Positions 24,701 to 37,690 of a stretch of 64,000 nucleotides of DNA are shown here, one piece after another. The position numbers and the translations under genes were made by a program. The stretch comes from Tomocerus qinae (Eukaryota > Arthropoda > Collembola > Entomobryomorpha > Tomoceridae). The stretch's first letter is position 1, and each line of letters starts with the position of its first letter. The notes beneath the pieces were generated by a model. That model searched no databases. It worked only from the letters and a program-made list of their open reading frames with translations, and had not been told where the DNA came from. The stretch is from the NCBI GenBank assembly GCA_020055645.1, contig CM034548.1, forward strand, positions 30,740,201 through 30,804,200, written 5' to 3'.

Positions 24701-27700
24701 ATAATCATATCGTGTGGATATCATGTATGCATCTCATCTTCATAATTTATGTCTGCAAAACTGAAAGAAACTACGAAAGTCGTGCAAAGGCACGTGACTC
24801 TGACTCTGTAAAGCAGAGCAATGAATATAGTTTTATAAAATTACAAAATTACTGGTTTTTCAACCTTTCTGTAGATGATGATCTTCACAAGCAGCAATCG
24901 ATTATATACCTTTCCTATTAACCGTTATCTGCCTGAATAATCTACTAAGCATTGCTCTAGCATCTGACTATCCTGTGTGCTGTGGAAAAGTACCTATATG
25001 GTAAATAGGTAAGGTGTATTAAATACACGAACATTAAACAAAATAGGATGTCTCCTTATGTAATCTGTTTGTAGGGTAAAGAATCGATGAAGTACATTGT
25101 TCAGAAACAATACAAAAGCAAAGGAGTATTTTATTGCTACCGCATATTTGTAATAAGTGGTTACATAATCTGCCCTGTTTATCTGTATTGTGTTTACAAG
25201 CCCTATTTTCTGCTGTGAATGACATTTTAGTTAAACAAATCAAAATACATAGGACAATAATTCTGCTGTGTATTAAAATACAGATAGAGATTTCTATCGA
25301 AATCTTTGAAAAATGGAAATATCTAAGTAGACTAGGAAACATGCAAATTAATTATGCAGGATTATACAATAATTGAAAGTTACGTTATAAGAGATGATTA
25401 CTTAGTACAACGCGGTAATATTACTATCTAGATAGCAGATATGTAATGTAATACCGTAACAAACATGATGGTCTGAATCAATCCACATAAGGTCGGGGTC
25501 AGAACAGCCATAGAAAAATGTAGCTTTGAAAATGAAATGGAATTTTCATTGATGAATTGCATGTAGTTTATATGCAGGTGAACTCATTTTGTTGTTTATA
25601 GTTCACGTTCACATGAGAATGATGAAATATCAATCAGTAATCGCTAATGCAACAAAGGGTATGATATATTGCTTTAGCAAGTTTGAATGATTCTTTTAAA
25701 AGCAAATCACATGATGATAAACTTCTTAATTAACAGGTTGATTGGCTTAAATAAACCTTGAACTGCAGAGATATGAAAATTTTGTTAGCTTCGGGATACA
25801 AAGTTAACTTGAGCACATCATCAAGGCGCAATAGGTAAATATATATGGAGCATGTTATTATTTAGAAACCCATCTACCTGTATCATTAAAGCTGTTTCAC
25901 GAACGAGTAGTTAGTACATCTTGGTGTCTACATGACTTTTCCTATGTCCTATACACAATTGTACCGCAAAATTGTAAATGCAACATCTAGGCAGATCTTC
26001 AGAAACTTTATCTGTCGTCTAATGGGTATGCAATACTTAATTAGATTACACAACAACTATTACCACCGTCTTTTCATTTCTTTCTTAATTTATCTTACAA
26101 TAAATATTTATTATTTACTCCATATCGTATACAACTTAACAACTCAATTCAGAAATGGGTACGTGACACAGTTGGGCAGGCATTCTAATAAGATCATAAT
26201 ATAAATATGTAGGTATTAGATAATTTAATATAATATTGTTGGGTATCCTTCTACATACGTTTTCTTTTGTACAGGTCATATTCATTTGTTTTGCATTTAG
26301 TTAGGCGTATAAGCATCCATATAAAGCTAACCTAGCTACGTGTTCTCAACACTATTTGTTCATGAAATCGTCAGGGAAGATGAAAAGTTCTAGCTAAAAT
26401 TATTGGCAAAAATGTTTAATGAGCCTAGGTGAATTGAGAGGAACTTGAGACTGGAGAAACAAGACGTGTAAATGTAAAGGTTTATTTACAAGAATAGAAG
26501 AGAGGTCTGAGAGGTGTGTAGACAGCTAAGGGCAAACGCGAGTGATTATACAGTACAGGTAAATCATAGTTTTTATAAACTAGCAAGCATTGCCATAATT
26601 TACCTTAGAGTTTTAGATTAGTGCTGACCTTAGATTCATACATAGAAAATAGTAGTCCGCTTCCAGAGACCAATTATTTAATCTTGGTGGCTGGAAGTGG
26701 ACATCAGTTCATACAAACTAAGAAAAAGTAGGACAAAAGTTCACACTATCTCTAAGTTTTAGGACAAGAACAACATCCGATCTTAGGTTGTAGGACAAAA
26801 TTTAAAATAATAATTATTTTATGCCGATACTATAATTAAAAATATGCTGGGGATTTGACAATAGGTTATAGTGTTGAAAAAAATTCTGATTTATTAATGT
26901 GTTCATATATTAATACAAACAGTTGTAAATAAAGAAAATGAAGAAAGTCCGATTAGTTCCGACAATACTATCTAAAATTACTATAGGTACTATAACAAAT
27001 TAAGCACTACAACACATTGGTGTTTTATATTTGAAGGAATTAAAATACATTTTAGGCTGAGTTATAATTGATCATCAAAATCGTAAGTCTCGGTTTTATA
27101 TACGCAGTGCCGTTCAACATTTATTCCTTAGAAGATTACTAACATGCTTGTGCATGCTACAAAATGTTTTGCGCCACATAGTATACTCAGCCTAATGATT
27201 ATGGCCAGCTAACTCATTCAAAAATTAGCTACAATTTATTACCTACATTAAGAATTAACAAACAGTCAATCGCTAGCCAAAACCAACGCATGGAATGCAT
27301 TGAATAACGTACAAGAATTCACATTGAGCTATTCACGACACCAAGATCAAGATTTCTGTATGTAAATGATATAGTCATGGACCAGTAGAGCCATCAAGAA
27401 AATAATTTCAAATAACTTGAAACTATTACAGTTAATCTGAGTCAAGAATACCGGCCGAAGCAAAAGAAAAATAATTGTATTAGAACCCGACTCCCCTACA
27501 CACACCAGAAGACTCTGTCACAATACAGATACACAAACAATGCTAAATAGCTGATGCCTACTTAATGAGATAACAGGATACTATCAAGCAATGGAAAACT
27601 TGTTTACATATCATTTACATATAATATTTACACACTACATTTATATTGTCGCAAATAATAAATATGAAGCACTTGATAAAGTTTTATGACGAACTTTACA

Positions 27701-28664
27701 AAAATGGGTTTGCAGATGAACCTAATTTACAGTTCAGATGTCTATTGAATTGTAAAATTATGTATATATAATGTATTTATCGATTTTGTCATCAAATTGG
27801 CATATGACTGTCACTTCATAACGAAGTTTACATACTGATAAGATGGTACATCAGATAAAAATAATGTCGTATATCATGGTCCATGTCATATGTAGTGTAA
27901 CGTTTACTTAATAAAGTATTTACATATTACACGAGTTAAGATTTTGATTTGTATTCGTTTTTCGTCATTAGTAGTTCATACAATAACTGCGCTGTGCGGA
28001 AATGCCTAAAAACGAATCTTTTGCATTACATCATCGACTTTTACATATAATAACCATTTACAAGGTTTTTGTGATGGCAATATTTTCATTTTGGCAATTG
28101 TATAGTCAGTAACGATGTCTAATGCAATTTTGTTCGTAGAGGCTCTTAGCACAAATTCATTACATTTAGCCAAGGTTAAAGTTGTATTTACTGTTAGCAC
28201 AGGACTTGCAATTTAGCCTATGGCAGGAATAACAAGAGCGCAAGGAATTGTAGACAATTGTCTTACTGTTAGTCTTTTTCGAATGTCAATCTAATTCACA
28301 CGAACATGAATTTATAGCGATCAACATATCAACGGTCATACAGAACATTACAATTCGGTTGTAATGACGTGTCTGCTATTTTCGTATTTTCTGAGCTTAT
28401 TTTGCCCTGCATTGCATATGCATACGACGATCTCCTATCTTTAAAATATCAAACAATTATGACTTAATTCTTAAAATAATCGTAGTAATTAACTAAACGT
28501 AGTCCATAAATAATAACTAAATAATGACGAACTAATAATATTTAGAACACTATAAACAGTTACACATGCACGATGTCTTCATATGACAACGCTACGGAAA
28601 TTAATATATTTAGAGAATAGAAACATAATTATCAACGTGGTATACCAAGATAAAATATTGTAAA
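21721..28664. other. 7-kb region without a recognised gene
   Basis: The first few hundred bases hold the promoter and 5' end of the carboxylesterase-like gene. Beyond that I find only short frames (22093-22320, 23416-23619, 24712-24921, 25034-25342, 25932-26204) with no family match and no coherent splicing. A stretch at about 23915-24080 (gtctgtctgtccggttgtccctgtgcacgataacttctgg...) resembles a low-complexity motif scattered in many arthropod genomes. The far end includes the 3' flank of the TMEM9-like gene. Confidence 0.5.
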
Positions 28665-30186
28665 TTAATTTAACATTGTATGCCTGTCATAAATATTACG
28701 TCGTTGCTCCTGAACCTGTTTTTTCCATTTGTTCTGCTGATGACCAACTCGATTGAGAACTCCAGAAGAAGGACCGGCACCACTTGTACTGGAAACTCCT
28801 GTTACGCGTAGGGGATGAGAGGTTCGGCCTCCTCCGACTGACTCATCCTAAGAATTAAAAACTCATTGTTCTCTACTTTGATCAATTGAACTACTTAAAA
28901 TCGTTTATACAGGCTTACGTCTTCATTTGTATGTTCCTGATAGGCATTACTTTTGATCCTCTTATTAAGTAGAGGATCCAGACACATGAGGAATAGCATG
29001 TAGATCATCAGTAACGACACTATCCAGATCACTATTATCACGACCACCTGTCAATTACAGATACATAAGTTATTTTTTGTATTACTTACATAACGTACAT
29101 AGACATTCGTTTTAAAATTCACTGATACAAGACAACAAGATGAACTGAACCTTAATGATTGTCGTGTTTCGACTTTCATAGCGACAATCACATCTGGGAC
29201 AGAATTCTCCTTGCTTCCCAGTCATGTTAAATGATTGCTCAATTTTTGGTAGCACAACGTTATCGCAAGAACTGTAGGGCAAATGCACAAGAATTACAGA
29301 ACAGCACAATTAATAATTGAAAGAATAGTCAATAAAAATTTTGTATTATTATTGCGCATATTACGATTGTGACTAAAGTAAAATAGAAAAAAATGATTAC
29401 CATTTGTTTGGAACTTCAACATTTTGAATGAAAATTGTAGGATTTTTTGACTGAGTTGTATTATCCACCAGACTTGGATTAATGACTATTTGAGGATCGG
29501 GACAAATACATTTGCAACGGGTATTTTCATATTGTCCCTGTAAATTATGTTAAGAATATTATGTTAATTAAAGTTTCAATTAGTTCATTATCTGTTTGCC
29601 AGACTAAAGATTGCTTGACAGAATAGAACAGCTGGTCGCATAACCTAAACTTATTTTAGCCATTGTTTAAAGCCAATAGTTGATACATAAATTATTCTTG
29701 TTATTAATTAATGCTAATTATACAGTATTATAACTTGTCCTTTCTACAATTCTCGTTCATTCTAAATCATGTATGGATATGAAAGCCTTCAACATTATTA
29801 AACTTTGTACGCTGAATCACAAACAAAATGTTTTTGAATTTCATCTAAATAAACTATAGTTAGTTGCTTCGTAACACAGAATAAAAATTTTTGGTATCAA
29901 CGCCAAACAAATTAATTTCCACGTTGTGACATTACATATTCTATTTTCAGATTTCAATCCTATAAACAGTTATCAGTTATGGATGTTTCTATTCAAAATT
30001 GATCCAAATACAATACAATAACACATTTAATGATAATAATACACAATAAGTAAATGTCAAATGTTGAATGTTTACCTCTGCTTGTGAAATGAAACTTGAT
30101 AGAATCAAAAGAAGAAAAGGAACAAGATTTTTCCAGCTAAAGTTGATTTTGTTTGGAGACATCACAATACTATTTCCGAATTCCAT
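28665..30186 (-). CDS. TMEM9: TMEM9-family transmembrane protein
   Basis: Five exons join in phase (30186-30076, 29537-29401, 29271-29151, 29047-28919, 28847-28665) to give 226 aa. TMEM9 proteins are type I glycoproteins of late endosomes and lysosomes, reported to help V-ATPase assembly or acidification. In order I see a signal peptide (hydrophobic core VPFLLLILSSF in exon 1), the cysteine motif RCKCICP (44-50), a second cluster CPRCDCRYE (107-115) followed by RNTTIIK, one membrane helix (about 124-147) ending in FLMCLDPLL as in the family, and the C-terminal signature WKKQVQEQRRNIYDRHTML. An N-glycosylation sequon NMT lies before the second cysteine cluster. A second in-frame ATG at 30162 would give 218 aa and may be the real start, since the signal peptide is more compact from there. 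Vertebrates have TMEM9 and TMEM9B, and I cannot say which is closer. A broken copy sits at 350-1370. Confidence 0.93.
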
Positions 30187-31034
30187 TTCTTGTTAATTTT
30201 GAATGTTATTTACTTTGACAACGTATGTTTTTGCTATTAGCTATAAACAATGAATGTATGGCTTCCAAGTTTGTTCCAATGATAATCAATGACGGATCTC
30301 AATTTTAAAATCCTTATATAAACTGATAAAGGTTCAAAGAATATAAAATAGCCATTTTTCTCGTAATTATTTTTATTTCACTAGAATTTTTTTTAATTGC
30401 ACTGACTTGCAAACTTGTGAAGAATTCGCAGCCAGGCAATGTTTAATTGAGTCTAGTTCTACTAGCAATGACTGAGTGTTCCTCCGTTGGAGAGACAATC
30501 AGATTCAGATAATGAATAGAAACGCAGAATGAATGAAATGAATTGAAATAATAATGTAGTTCAAACTTTCATACTTGTCACGCGACTTCGCAAAGACTGC
30601 CAAATACTTACTTTAGTCTCTCATCTTTTTTCACCTTTCACAATTCTGTTTCCCTTTGTTGCCTTGTTGTAGACGGACGCCGGACGGCGCGAGACCTACG
30701 GCTACGACTTATATTTTTACAAAAAATTACATTGTAATTACATGTATAAAAAAATTATTCCCTGCTGGCTATAAAATATTCCCTGATAACGTATTTGAGA
30801 AGTTGCTACTCTTTTCCAAGTTAAAGATTCTCCCCCAAACTCCTGAAACCGTGCTCTGAGGATCATTAAATCATATAGTGAACCCAGCTAAGGGGCAAAT
30901 CTAGCACTCAAAAGGCCACCCATCACAGTAATAAAAACATCCCATTAGGTTATTATGTTAATTTTGTAAATACAAATTATATTTAAATTAATATAGTTTT
31001 ATTTTCTAGGCTGGGCATGGCAAGGCTGTATTGA
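30187..31034. other. Spacer upstream of the TMEM9-like gene
   Basis: The first part must hold the TMEM9 promoter, but no core element is obvious. The frame 30656-30859 has no family match. Nothing else is recognised. Confidence 0.4.
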
Positions 31035-31195
31035 GGGGGGCATAGGGAGCAGCAAAGGGAAAATTTTTTCTCAAAATACCAAAATATTTCGCTTTAGGCT
31101 ATTTTTGACTCATTTTAAACAAAATAAGCCAAAATTTTTATGCGCTTTGCGCGAATATGCCAAATGCATATAAGTGTATGACGTCATTGCCCCCT
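31035..31195. mobile_element. Possible decayed MITE with G/C-rich ends
   Basis: gaggggggcat near 31037 and the inverse of gagggggcaat near 31190 form imperfect inverted ends around an AT-rich core (caaaataccaaaatatt...ctatttttgactcattt). The layout resembles the hAT-like elements at 2852 and 5199. No clear target duplication was found. Confidence 0.35.
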
Positions 31196-32264
31196 CCAAA
31201 ATCGACTTCTAAATACTGTGCTGTACAGTGGTTGGAAAAATTAGCTGCAGCCCCAACTTCCTGATCAAAAGGAATTTCCTTCACCAAATTAATAACTGTA
31301 GTTCGTAGCATCAAATACAGGGAACAATGAAAAACTCTATTTTCGAAAAAGCTCCCACAAATTTACCAAAACGTTTCCCATTCAAAATCAAATAAATAAG
31401 ATTCCCCGTGGGATTTTGGAAAACCGTACAAATCCCATGAGTACAAACTTACGAATAAATATTTTTATAGAATAAATCGTGGCTCTGGCTCCCAGTACTG
31501 TTATTTCATTCAACAAAAAGATGGTCCAACTGGCCCAATGGAATCAAGAGGGTAGTAAAAAGTATACCCAGCTCTACTAAAAAATTGAATAAGTTTGTCG
31601 ATATAGCAGAACCAATTTGAATTAGAAGTTTTGAAATGCTATTTAATAAGGCACATTACGATTATTACGAAATGTCCCCTTTCGCTAATCATTCCCATTC
31701 CATCACCACTGACCATTCAACCTTCTTATGTAAATTTCTATTATTATTTTGATGTTATCATAATAATATGAAACGACTCATTTCGGTGGTTTAGAGGAAT
31801 TGGACTGTTGGACTTGCGCATTTTGCTTTTAAGGAGCTTGCATATATTATGTGTGCAGTTAATGGGAGGAGGAGGTATTCAAAAGTGTTGCAGTCAGCAC
31901 TTGCGTTACACATGGTGGGAGTGGGTTTTGCGTAACGTAATATATGCAAGTTTCCTTGGTTCTCCCTACCACACGTACAGACATATATATATACATATAT
32001 AGACAGGTAAATTTATTGCTTTATCAAGTCTGCGATTATATATAGAGATTCTAGTTTCGTGGCGGACGGAAAAGGCAGGTAATGTAAGATTCCGAACGAT
32101 GAAAAACTGGCTGTAAGGAATCATTAAGCATGGATAGGTATGGCATTTCCATGGTTTCATGAAAATAGTCACAATACGTACACACGTGATTCCAAATAGA
32201 CTAAGCCAAAAGCTAAGACAGCCTAAGACATACAGGTCTAATTGTCCGGAATCTCACATTACTC
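31196..32264. other. Spacer with a small inverted repeat
   Basis: There is no gene. The start of family B (ttttgatgttatcataataatat, about 31747-31770) is present without its body. Arms cttgcatatattatg (31837-31851) and the inverse of cttgcatatattacg (31936-31950) enclose 84 bp. Confidence 0.4.
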
Positions 32265-32441
32265 CTTGTACCGCTGATGCTGTGCATTGAAAACTTTAGG
32301 TAAGAGGTTACGTGGCGGACGCAGTAGGCAGGTACTGCTTGTACCGCTGATGCCGTGCATCGGAACCGTTTAGGGTAAGAGGTTACGTGGCGGACGGAGT
32401 AGGCAGGTACTACTTGTACCGCTGATACCATGAATCGGAAC
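32265..32441. repeat. Tandem repeat, unit about 73-75 bp, GC-rich
   Basis: Two full units (32265-32337 and 32338-32412) and a partial third share cttgtaccgctgatgc, tgcat.g.aac, tttaggtaagaggttacgtggcgg and cg.agtaggcaggtact. An older partial unit (cgtggcggacggaaaaggcaggtaatg) lies upstream near 32058-32085. The open minus-strand frame 32213-32458 is a by-product of the repeat. The GC-richness stands out against its neighbours. Confidence 0.75.
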
Positions 32442-33535
32442 CTATCAGATATGGCCATATTATGCTCAAATAATATGGACGACCCTACGTACTCTTAGTG
32501 TGTGTACCAAAGTTGCGTGAATTTTTCTTTCTTTCTCTATCGTTTTTTAGGCTGTGGCCAAATTTGCCCATTAAAGAATTTGGCCTTTGCAAAGGCCAAA
32601 TACAGTACAGAACGAATTATTAAATTATTCTTTCTTATAAGCTATCATCGCGAGGAGTAACAGAAAGACAGGCACGGCGATAGGCATTTCTACTGTAAAG
32701 GTACTGTATTGCTTTGCTACCATAATAAATTTCGAAAACTTCTTACCAATCTATTTAAAAACCGACATTTCACTAGTATTTCATATTAAGTTAATATTTC
32801 AATTCAAACAAGTAAATTTTATACCTCATATTCACGAAAAATAGATCGCTGCATGCTTGTAACGTTATTCAATGTATTGGATGGATTTTCATTTTACATT
32901 CGTTCGTTCCATTAGCATAATCTTTTTACTGTCATATACTTTAAAATAGAGTAAATTAAAAATAGAGTATACATAACACTGTCGGGCACATTAACTAAAG
33001 TTTATTACAGGCTAGTTCAATAATACTGACAAAATAAAAATGTGTACACACTATATTTGTAACAAAGAATATAATATGTGTTAAACAACTTTTTAACTGC
33101 ATTTGTTAACAAAGCGCAAAGGTTACTAAAGTAAGTTCTAAAGTGAACTGATTAGATATTAATATAATGATGTTGCATTATACTACCACTACTATAATAA
33201 TATATTGTGAAACTAAATACTATAAACATTTGGTTTTCGAAATTCACCCAACTTTTCACAGTTGAAAGAGCCATGAAACATCTTGCATATCATGATGCCA
33301 AATGCGATGCTTTTCCAAAACATCATTTTGTTATTAATTAATGTTATTATTAAGTACAATATGGTGACTATTAAGACGTTGCCAAAATTGCAAACGGCAA
33401 ATTTTGTTTACAATTCAAAAATCAATTAGAAATCAAAATTGATAAACAATTAACCGTGAATGTTTTAACGATCGGATTATTCTTATATAAATGTAATCAT
33501 ATGTGTCAGATTCATTGTCATAGGAATAGGAAATG
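32442..33535. other. 3' flank of ACAD8, no further gene
   Basis: AT-rich sequence without an open frame. It includes the ACAD8 3' untranslated region. On the minus strand an AATAAA lies at 33006-33001, about 530 bp beyond the stop, and is a possible poly(A) signal. Confidence 0.4.
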
Positions 33536-35920
33536 TTAATTTTTCAAGAGATTTTTGGAGATAACCATTTGCATAACTTCATTAGTACCTTCTAAAATTT
33601 GGTGGACACGAATATCTCGTAAGTATTGCTGAATAGCATAATCTTTTAGGTATCCATAACCTCCAAACATTTGTAAAGCTTGGTTCACGATCTAAATGAA
33701 ATAATATTATGTTAGCATTGCTACCTCATAAACTGGTTTTTTAACACTGATTTTTATTTGTGACATAAATGTATGAATATGACTCACGTCAAAACATTTA
33801 TCAGTTCCAAATAATTTGGCCATACTGCACAACGAAACTACATCCGCGTGGTCGTTGTCTATTGCTTTTGCAGCATTGCGGATTATCAGCCGTGATGCCA
33901 CAAGGTCCGTTGCCATTTTAGCCAACTTGAATTGGTTATGCTATTTAAAAAATTAATATTAAATTACTTTAAAAAAATCAGAACTCATATGGACTGATAT
34001 AAAGAAAGTAGGAGAAAATAGCATATTTTTTGCATATTATGCTTATTTGGATGACTATAAGTTAATTTTCACACAACAACAAATTAGTAACCTTGTCTAT
34101 ATTATCAAGGGTCTGATATAGTATTGCTATATTTGTGCCCCTTAAAATTGAATACAAAATATTGAAATGCTTTAAATAAGAAATTATGTATAAACCTGGA
34201 AATTTGCGAGTGGTTGTCCAAATTGCTTTCTAACAAGGAGATGATCGCGAGCAGCGATAACACTAGCATGAGCTGCACCTAAAGAGCATGAGGCTACAAC
34301 AATGATAGCACAAAAAACGTTAAAATTTAAATAAAAATAATTTAATAAGTAGCAATTATTGGTTGATGTAAATTAATAAACTAACCAATATTTAGGCGTC
34401 CACCGTTAAGGCCTTTCATGGCTATATTAAATCCTTGCCCTTCAGCACCAATTAGATTTTCCACAGGAACTTTACATTCTTCAAATATGACAGCACGAGT
34501 CGGTTGAGAATTCCAACCAATTTTCTTTTCTTTTTTTCCAAAACTTAATCCTAAAACACAAAAGTCCACGTTGGACAAAAACTCATTTACTGAGTAATTC
34601 TTTTCTTCGGTATTTCATTTCATAAGAAGGGCATACCAGGTGTTCCTTTTTCTACAACAATGCAAGATATTCCTTTGGCACCTTGTGTACCTGTACGGCA
34701 CATGACAACATAGACATCAGATTCTCCTCCTCCGCTAATAAATGCCTAATTTAAAAAAGACCACAGAATTGTAACAATACATACTTATACATTAATGCAT
34801 AAAGTGTTGATATTTCTATCAGCCTTTGTAGCAAAAAGTGGCTGTTTAGTGTTTAGACCTAACATACTTTAGAACCATTTAAAACATAATATTCTCCAAG
34901 CTTATTTGCACTAGTTGAAAGAGATGCAGCGTCAGATCCACTTCCTGGTTCCGTTAAGCAGTACGAAGCAAATTTTTCCATTGATGCCAGTTTTGGTATC
35001 CATTTTGATCTCTGTTCGTGATTACCAAAAGTGTCGATCATCCAGGTGCACATGCTAATAATACAATTTAAAATGCCTTAATTGCATGTAATGAAAGTAA
35101 AGGAAAAGAAATGACTGACTTGCTAATTGCTTGGTTTAACTGAACTGACTTATGTATGCTGATGTACGCCGTAGTTGAAACACATCCTTGTGAAAGAGCT
35201 TCAAATATTATAGAGGCGTCTAATCGTGTTAGTCCCGAACCTCCGTATTCATCTTTGGCATAAATAGCACCGAATCCTAAAGATGCTGCTTTTCTCATGG
35301 ATTCCACAGGGAAAATTTCCTAATCAAAATTATTATAAATGAGGACTCAAGTTTTAGCAAAAAACAATGTGTCAATATTATATTAGGTTCAATTAACCTT
35401 TTCGTCCCAAAGAGCCATATTAGGAGAAAATTCATTTTTTGCTAAATCTAAAGCAACCTTTTGAATTTGTTGCTGCTCTTCATTCAAACCGGAGGCAGCT
35501 GCAAAATAGTTTATTGTTTAATATTTGAAGTTTAAAATTATTAAAATTTTGGCATACAAAATCGTAACTATGTCCGACCGACTTGCCCATTCATTTTAAT
35601 TCTAGTGGTTTCAAATGTTTTCTTGGAGTTGGTTTAAAAAATAAAGTTATTAAGTTCTTACCATCAAAACTAACACATTCATATAATCCGTCAGTTTTAT
35701 CATTGGAAGACAATGTTTCTTGTAAATATCTGGAAGACGTACAGAATTGTTTCATAGGCAAATTTGATAGGTAATTTGTATTTGCACCACTAAATGGTCC
35801 TAATAATCTATTAAATTTAAATTTTCTGAAAATAGAGTCAGTAATCGGTACTTTATTAGGTATTACTAATTTCCCATGTAAACATGTTTTCAGTAGACCG
35901 TATTGCATAAGCTTGACCAT
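33536..35920 (-). CDS. ACAD8: Isobutyryl-CoA dehydrogenase, mitochondrial
   Basis: Nine exons join in phase: 35920-35662, 35498-35398, 35319-35150, 35054-34868, 34745-34637, 34550-34386, 34293-34196, 33940-33788 and 33691-33536 (465 aa). The enzyme is a FAD-dependent acyl-CoA dehydrogenase of the mitochondrial matrix that oxidises isobutyryl-CoA to methacrylyl-CoA in valine breakdown, passing electrons to ETF. Diagnostic stretches are [17 protein letters not shown] at the start of the core, [12 protein letters not shown], the flavin motif [69 protein letters not shown] and ILEGTNEVM. The Glu in the last (about residue 448) is the catalytic base position of this subfamily. The closeness of [15 protein letters not shown] and LNGGR to known ACAD8 separates it from SCAD and SBCAD. 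The N-terminus before the core (about 88 aa) is longer than usual. It is basic and Asp/Glu-poor at first, as expected for a targeting sequence. An internal ATG at 35755 could be an alternative start. Confidence 0.96.
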
Positions 35921-37544
35921 TTTGAAATTGTGGAAATGTTTGGTTCTCCAAATGATATGGATTGATTATCATTAATTAATGTGATGCAAAACGAATAAAA
36001 GTTTGATTTAAAATAGCAATGAATATGAACAGTGCATAAAACGCAAATTTAATATAGACATAGTCTGGAATAATCTGCAATTTTAAATTATTTAAAGCAG
36101 AATCCAGCTGCTACAATTTGGTTACTATTTTACACATACTTGCACTTTGTACTGGAAAATGAATTAAAATATTTCGCGGGTTTCACGCTTCTAAGGAGGA
36201 AACGGGGAATAGTAAATACCTATATGTATTCCCTAACGAACAAAGATATTTTGTGCGACCACTGCAGGTGCAGAGATGTGTATGAAGTTCATAAGCTAAA
36301 AGATGTAAACTATATTAGATCGTAATCTGGATCCAAAGTTCATAAGAACAAAGCAATGCTTTTGCATTTCAAATGTATTTCTACCTCATTCGAAAAACCG
36401 CTTTTAGGATTTCAGAAATTTAGTATGATTTTCTATATTTAAATGTAATAAATAATTTACCCACCTTTGTAGTGCGTTATCTATATTTGCATGTAATCTC
36501 TATATTGAAAGCATAGAAAGCAATAAATTCACCAATCTATCTATCTATGTACCTATGTAACTATATAATAATATAATGTATGTCTGGTAAGGAGAGTGTA
36601 AATGCGTAAGCGCTTATGAAATGCATGTATTGCATAAAACAATGAAATACACTCTGGTATTCGAATGTTTCAAAATTGACCCACAAATTTTCGCGAAAAT
36701 CACTTGAAATTAATAGGAGTACTAAGGGCCTAGTATACAATATCTATATTTAAGTACTAGCTGAAACCTAGCATGTACAGTGTGCTAGAAAAATGTTGAA
36801 TTATGTAATAGCTGTTTTGAAACATAAAGCAGCAGATCTATTAGTCGGATTCCGATTTTCAATAACGCCTTTTATATAGAGGAATAGAGGATGATGATGC
36901 CTAAACATTGAATTAAATTTTTTGTCAACCACTTTCTCAAAATTTTTATCTAGTATTAGGTGTAGAAATAGATTACTCCACTTGTATAATATGTATAAAG
37001 AAATATTTCTCTATGTTTCATATACTGCCTATGCAGTGTGTAATAATTAAAGTTTTTTTCAAAGTCTACCTCATAAACAAGATTCGGGGAAAGTTTATTA
37101 GTCGCAAATGTTATACCTATTTAATTCTCTGTATTATATCTGCATATACATCACTTCACTATAAATAAACACCTTCTGTTATTAAATAGTATTAAATAAT
37201 TGTGTTCCGTCTATGTTTATGTAGACTTGGTATCCCCGAATATCACAGTTTCTCTCCTATATCAAATACGCACGATTACCTTTCGAATTGGTTGCCCATG
37301 CTGGTGACTGCTAGTACTAAATAGTTAAAGAATGTTTGGGGTTGGGTTAATTCTATAAAAACACAATGCGTAGCGTAGGATAAAAGCAATGTATTTCACC
37401 CAAAACAATAGTGTCACTCTTCTAGCTCTCCGTACCAGCATCTTTTAGAATTTAACCCAATATCAAGCAGCGGAAGAGCCAGTAATAAACAATGATAATT
37501 ATCGTAACATTCGATTTACTTCGTAAGTCATTTTAACATCCATA
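35921..37544. other. Upstream region of ACAD8, otherwise gene-free
   Basis: The ACAD8 promoter should lie just above 35920. The only open frame (36140-36325) is short and without a family match. Simple ctat/atct runs occur near 36535-36580. Nothing else is recognised. Confidence 0.45.
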
Positions 37545-37690
37545 AAATTATTTATTCCTATGTCGCATGTAGGTATAGTATAATATCATCATGATCAAGA
37601 CTACAGTAGAAATGTAAACTGACACTCGCACATTGAATTATTCCGCATGTTTGTAAGTATATACCTATGTTCCGTAATGCCATATACACA
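37545..37690 (-). repeat. Dispersed repeat family B, partial inverted copy
   Basis: aaattatttattcctatgtcgcatgt is the inverse of the right end of family B (acatgcgacata.g.aaa.aa.ttt). Only this end is present, and the boundary towards family A copy 4 is unclear. Confidence 0.4.

Noticed and set aside
25034..25342. Cysteine-containing minus-strand frame (ENRACKHNTDKQGRLC) as a small toxin- or defensin-like peptide
   Set aside because: There is no clean signal peptide directly before the Cys part, no recognisable Cys spacing and no splice support.
32213..32458. Minus-strand frame with internal protein repeats (VQ.VPAY.VRHVTSY)
   Set aside because: The protein repetition only mirrors the DNA tandem repeat. 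Unit lengths of 73 and 75 bp are not both multiples of three, so the frame is not maintained by selection.
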